A stretch of DNA of 64,000 bases from Ketobacter sp964016105. GTDB lineage: Bacteria; Pseudomonadota; Gammaproteobacteria; Pseudomonadales; Ketobacteraceae. Positions 62,001 through 64,000 of the stretch are shown in pieces; position 1 is the first letter of the stretch, and each line of letters begins with the position of its first letter. The DNA lies in the NCBI GenBank assembly GCA_964016105.1, contig CAXHEX010000026.1:1-64000 (forward strand), given 5' to 3'. Both the position numbers and the translations under genes were made by a program. Under the pieces are notes generated by a model that saw only the letters and a list, made by a program, of their open reading frames with translations, was not told where the DNA came from and did not search any database.

Positions 62001-64000
62001 ATGTCACCGGAGAACGATTCGAACATTGCGCCGATTATTTCAATACGCTTGATAGAATCAATCCCTAGATCTGCTTCAAGATCCATGTCAACGCCTATCA
62101 TGTCCGCAGGATATCCTGTTTTATCACTAATAATCTTCACCAGCTCGTTGGTCATGCTTTCGGGATTCACTTCCCTGAGTTGACGTAGCGCCTCCTGATC
62201 TTTTTCTGACAGCCCCGTTTTTGCCTCTGTGGAGGTGTTAGAAACTTGTGGTTGTGACGGTGACTGTAGTGATTGTCCTGAAGTTTGCTGCTGTCCCACA
62301 GCGGCTATGGGGATCTCCGGCAGATTGGGTTGTGGGGCAGAAATTCCCTGGGTATTAGCCATTGATGCGGGCTGGGGTTGCGTCACGGGCGCTGGGTCCA
62401 TGGGGGCGAGGGCCCTCTCCTGTGCGCTTTGCTGGATCGTGGCGGTATACCTGTCGCTCACATCCGACTTTCCTCCCATAAGTGCATACTGATTCAGAAA
62501 ATATCTTTCGTGATTGGTGTGGTAGTGATCCTGATTACGATCCAACAGACGGAAGCTTTCACTCAGGCTATCGATCATGTTTTTGAAATTAGTGGTTTGA
62601 TGATGTTTGTCGAAAAGCTGAAACTGTTGTTGCATCAAATTATTAAGAAACTGTATGTACTCTCTCTGATTGTCCTGGAACTGCTGATGCACCAGATTGA
62701 CATTGTTCTGAGCCATCAACTGAGCATTTAAAAGTGATGCATTGGTTTTTGCTGTTTGCTGGTTGGGCTTTTGGTTGGGTTCCATCTCATAGCTCTCATC
62801 TTGTAGATAACTTTCGTGGGTTGCAGTAAACAGGTCAGATTCTGCAATTTCCGGGATTGGGTGCCACTCCGATGCACCATTTCCAGAAAGAGGTTTTGAC
62901 GCCAACGAAGGCGCCGGCATTTGAACAGGTTCTTGTGACTCTGAATGATATTCAGGCAACGCTTCAGGATGCGTTTCGCTGTAGGACTGCAGCCGCTCAT
63001 CTACAAAACGATCAACCAGTGAGGTATCCTTGCGCCTACCCCGTTCCCTGCGCTTCTGCCCCTGAGTCGAGAAGAAGAAGCCTCCATTCATATGGTAGGT
63101 GAGCGCGCCTTTCGGTTCGGGAAGGGGTTCGCGAAGCTTGTATTCATCAAGATGTTTAAGTGGGATACCTTCCACCAACAACTTAGCCTGTGCTCTACGG
63201 AACTGCACGCTGTCGTCCGCCTTTTCACCAGGATCAACGGAAAGAACGATATGTGGCTTGTCTGCGAGTATCTCTGCCACCAGTTTACCCAGTACCCCTT
63301 TTGGTCCGATCTCAATGAATCGGCGACCGCCCTCTCGATAGATAGACTCGACCATCCTTCTGAAGTGCACGGGATTAACCAGCTGGGATGCCAGTAGCTC
63401 GCGAATCTGATCAGGATCTTCTGGATATAAATCTCCCGTTACATTGCAGAACACCTTGCTAAGGGGCTTGCTGAACTCTACAGATTGCAAAGCCGCTTTG
63501 AATGGTTCCAGGGCATGCTCCACAAATCGAGTGTGAAAAGCCGCAGCCACAGGTAGTAGAGAGCACCTTTTGCCGCTGGATTTTAACGAAGCATACAGTC
63601 TATTAATCGACTCGGTGCCTCCACCCAACACGACTTGATTCTCGGCGTTATAGTTTGCGAAAAACACATCATCGTAGTGCTCAATTTCAGGGACAATTTC
63701 TGCTTCTGAGAGTGCTACCGCTAGCATGGCGCCAGGATCCTGTCCATGGGCAGGCATCATTTTCATTGCTTTCCCCCTGGCGATCGACAGATGACGAAGC
63801 GCTTCGCGATCGAATACGCCTGCCACATGCAATGCCACCAGCTCACCGTAACTGTGGCCCGCTGCAAAACTGGATGTCAGACCAGACTTTCTTAACAGAT
63901 CCCAATAACCCACGCTGACAGCGCCTATACCTGGTTGGGCATTATCGGTACTACGCAGACTGGCAACCTGTTCCTGATGTTGCTCTGTAGAGTAGGCTGA
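59066..64000 (-). CDS. PfaA-like synthase, 5' end outside window: (KS)-AT-ACP-KR-DH
   Basis: At least 1644 residues; the frame stays open through the right edge, whose visible end (QEQVASLRSTDNAQPGIGAV) is internal AT sequence, so the true start and probably the KS lie beyond 64000. Domains in order: malonyltransferase with nucleophile in AGHSYGE (Ser codon 63,851-63,853); a Gln-rich helical spacer; one ACP with the phosphopantetheine Ser in LGIDSIKR (62,054-62,056); a ketoreductase starting VLVTGGARG near 60,780 and QTDYSMANEV; and a C-terminal dehydratase with FLRDHQVDGSPVLP near 59,880. True PfaA carries five or more tandem ACPs; this has one. That, plus the missing PfaB gene, separates it from EPA/DHA synthases. 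Confidence 0.9.
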   Translation of the reverse strand, partial: SAYSTEQHQEQVASLRSTDNAQPGIGAVSVGYWDLLRKSGLTSSFAAGHSYGELVALHVAGVFDREALRHLSIARGKAMKMMPAHGQDPGAMLAVALSEAEIVPEIEHYDDVFFANYNAENQVVLGGGTESINRLYASLKSSGKRCSLLPVAAAFHTRFVEHALEPFKAALQSVEFSKPLSKVFCNVTGDLYPEDPDQIRELLASQLVNPVHFRRMVESIYREGGRRFIEIGPKGVLGKLVAEILADKPHIVLSVDPGEKADDSVQFRRAQAKLLVEGIPLKHLDEYKLREPLPEPKGALTYHMNGGFFFSTQGQKRRERGRRKDTSLVDRFVDERLQSYSETHPEALPEYHSESQEPVQMPAPSLASKPLSGNGASEWHPIPEIAESDLFTATHESYLQDESYEMEPNQKPNQQTAKTNASLLNAQLMAQNNVNLVHQQFQDNQREYIQFLNNLMQQQFQLFDKHHQTTNFKNMIDSLSESFRLLDRNQDHYHTNHERYFLNQYALMGGKSDVSDRYTATIQQSAQERALAPMDPAPVTQPQPASMANTQGISAPQPNLPEIPIAAVGQQQTSGQSLQSPSQPQVSNTSTEAKTGLSEKDQEALRQLREVNPESMTNELVKIISDKTGYPADMIGVDMDLEADLGIDSIKRIEIIGAMFESFSGDMQMDYDAEDYSELETFDVDQFSSINKMVAFLMNFVEEIIEQLESGKSLEELENAAREGNADSNSSANEALPEGRGAEEESVEVDEGVAAVMSAIGFVTTTNDLEDISENPKSEPADSLSVGEEAGTRAVAKKADAKSGVVDTPKLMKPTLDRLPIHRFRTVISELGMPDHRRLEMAEGHVLMVVSDTMRLAVPLVDALAHEGYKVALVSLKEVPKNLDNDAITNYQVTEWDESGLAAALDKIRLNDGPIGGMLFLQGGSPDYKSVKACFNKKDYSLALVQFLLAKLLSKELNAAAEKADAVFMLVSQLDGQLGTAGSNGFSLINAGLSGLAKSLHHEWNRVFCRALDIGPKAPVADAVRWIMEELHDPRTDLLEVGRKGSHERCSLGLAEESVEQNDEKVLTPQDTVLVTGGARGITAECIIKLAARNPANYILLGRTDIDQPLPAWAGDSRDEKALRAAAIRHMRAEGEQVTPVKVEGLLASVIRVSEVHSALERLSATGSKAHYLSVDVLDKKDLAKQLDKIQKETGAITAIVHGAGNLADKKVEKKTVEDFENVFATKVKGLDNLVQVLDVGLLKQVVVFSSVSGFFGNAGQTDYSMANEVLNKFAHLCHVFHPDALVKAINWGPWDSGMVNDTLKKAYHDRGIAIIGADEGAEFFANEFYNPLDTQVVVGSAIYQTPKAIKTVPPRIFSRQIAIQDNPFLRDHQVDGSPVLPATCAINWMVEAAQCLLPGYHPITIKDFAVLKGVVFENDEPLHFNVEVTPTEQVVEDRPKAKVVSVQVFNGTNGSRLNRYGCSIVMDLETVHPVRQLPLPCEQSVSMHQWSLYGESEKPRLLFHGPSFQGISQVLSCTDEQISIRCSLSAENVNQRQFRCNGFNPYVADVCIQAPYIWLPMMSELAGLPSGVTRIDQYGELPFDQDVYVTCHITKQTSTELVTQIEVTNTNGDLLCDMQGVRFATSRNLKQKLVGHAHAQLES

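Noticed and set aside
1..64000. tRNA, rRNA and classical riboswitches
   Set aside because: I found no cloverleaf-like or conserved aptamer sequence by eye in the intergenic regions; a covariance search would be needed to be certain.

Overview
This window looks like the chromosome of a marine-type gammaproteobacterium that carries the integrase-proximal end of an SXT/R391-like integrative and conjugative element (ICE). Support comes from a prfC target site, a rimI gene preceded by a HolD-like gene, a 517-residue LeuA, many RND/TolC-type and quinone/flavin enzymes, and a consensus gammaproteobacterial LexA box. The genus cannot be named from the sequence alone.

Region 1 (1 to about 5,930) is the ICE end. 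In order it holds: an unidentified left edge; a umuC (rumB) gene whose first ~50 codons are missing, at the position where SXT carries its variable region III; a convergent mobI; an iteron-rich intergenic region (candidate oriT and srpC centromere); the tight operon srpM-srpR-int; a convergent xis; and a duplicated block of probable arm sites. The element stops inside codon ~24 of prfC, leaving a 30-codon stub of release factor 3. The rest of prfC must lie beyond the ICE, left of the window.

Region 2 (6,000 to 15,000) is accessory chromosome: hipBA, a sulfotransferase, a fusion of a STAND NTPase with an FGE-like domain, and a four-gene operon on the opposite strand (SGNH hydrolase, UDP-GlcNAc 2-epimerase-like, radical SAM, aldo/keto reductase). 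Region 3 (15,400 to 33,500) is mostly housekeeping and redox metabolism. It includes an SOS-controlled radical SAM/DNA-metabolism pair, sulfide:quinone oxidoreductase, nitroreductase, OYE, nitronate monooxygenase, a flavin lipoprotein, rimI/holD, leuA, and a large STAND regulator with a winged-helix C terminus.

Region 4 (34,177 to 64,000) starts with a 180-bp MITE with perfect 18-bp ends. From there to the window edge every gene is on the minus strand. First, reading from the right edge, comes a biosynthetic operon that resembles a polyunsaturated fatty acid (Pfa) synthase but differs in key ways: one ACP instead of a tandem array, no pfaB, a PfaD-type enoyl reductase fused to a class III aminotransferase, a free ketoreductase and a thioester reductase. 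It continues with a secreted protein, an omega-amidase-like nitrilase, a YbaK-like protein and a cyclic-peptide-type ABC exporter. Next come a complete tripartite RND efflux operon, an OmpR-type two-component system, and three envelope genes. The domain logic predicts an aminated polyketide/fatty chain released reductively (polyamine-lipid type, comparable to the zeamine/fabclavine amine part) and exported. No NRPS or modular PKS lies inside the window, so the product is open. This is the strongest candidate for an undescribed system here.
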